Assembly: GCA_009776725.1 (NCBI GenBank)
Contig: WRNE01000001.1
Coordinates: 45,804-109,803 of the forward strand
From: Coriobacteriia bacterium
Lineage (GTDB): Bacteria > Actinomycetota > Coriobacteriia > Coriobacteriales > UBA8131
DNA: 64,000 bases
Direction: 5' to 3'
A model generated the notes under the pieces. It ran no database searches. It saw nothing but the letters and a program-made list of their open reading frames with translations, and was not told the origin of the DNA. Below, piece by piece: positions 63,959-64,000 of the stretch (positions are counted from its first letter, which is position 1; each line of letters opens with the position of its first letter). The position numbers and the translations under genes were made by a program.

Positions 63959-64000
63959 ATGGCCAAGAAGAAGAGTACGACCAAAGACGGCGCAAATCAA
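63959..64000 (+). CDS. Start of a plus-strand gene cut by the window edge
   Basis: A perfect ribosome site (AAGGAGGAACA) precedes ATG at 63959. The 14 visible codons read MAKKKSTTKDGANQ, a basic, polar N-terminus. The reading frame is still open at the edge. The product cannot be identified. Confidence 0.6.
   Translation, partial: MAKKKSTTKDGANQ

Noticed and set aside
63747..63995. 82-codon minus-strand frame at the right edge
   Set aside because: It is opposite the well-supported start of the plus-strand gene at 63959 and has no ribosome site.
1..64000. CRISPR arrays, rRNA genes and complete insertion sequences
   Set aside because: No regularly spaced direct repeats with unique spacers outside coding repeats, no rRNA-like sequence and no intact transposase were seen.

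Overview
This window looks like a chromosomal segment of an anaerobic, Gram-positive (monoderm) actinobacterium, most likely class Coriobacteriia (Eggerthella-type relatives). This assignment is inference. It rests on the block mreB-mreC-mreD-mrdA-rodA followed by a DUF697-like gene and the TIGR03960-type radical SAM / DUF2344 pair, on an actinobacterial-type S1 protein, on several uroporphyrinogen-decarboxylase-like (URO-D) paralogues, and on moderately high GC coding DNA with TTG and GTG starts.

Left 25.6 kb (minus strand): one uninterrupted reading frame starts at 25614 and is still open at position 1, so at least 8,538 codons with the C-terminus outside the window. It has a signal peptide, RTX-like GGxGxD motifs near the N-terminus, several InlB/flg_new-type repeats, a very long array of Gly/Ala/Val-rich filamentous repeats, a Tyr/Ser-rich beta region, a helical region with short tandem repeats, and finally two copies of a ~496-residue module containing coiled coils. 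It is best read as a giant secreted filamentous adhesin and is the most striking object in the window.

25.6-32.4 kb: an AT-rich gap with a strong inverted repeat, then the translation cluster infC-rpmI-rplT. infC appears to start at AUA, behind a leader that ends in an intrinsic terminator. Then come rpsA, with a ~200-residue acidic tail, and the helicase gene pcrA. All are on the minus strand.

32.4-36.1 kb (plus): three tandem URO-D-like genes that keep an HxC...C zinc-type motif, with a promoter upstream and a clear terminator downstream. They look like methyltransferase-type proteins rather than heme enzymes.

36.1-44.1 kb: more surface biology. A secreted beta-repeat protein carries a degenerate sortase-like tail. 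A divergent 1,363-residue membrane-anchored Ig-like protein follows. Convergent to it is a Gln/Pro/Trp-rich membrane protein.

44.1-60.4 kb (minus): rlmH with no canonical start codon, a 35-residue GVCGFTT protein, the radical SAM pair, a DUF697-like protein, the cell-elongation machinery (rodA, mrdA, mreD, mreC, mreB), an SH3-like membrane protein, an SLH-like lipoprotein, ndk, a TPR membrane protein and a cyclophilin.

60.4-64 kb: an amber-interrupted gene remnant, tRNA-Arg(CCG), a 58-residue ferredoxin with an Asp in place of a cluster Cys, an RlmD/RumA-type RNA uracil methyltransferase (plus), a DUF454 membrane protein, and the start of a plus-strand gene cut by the right edge.
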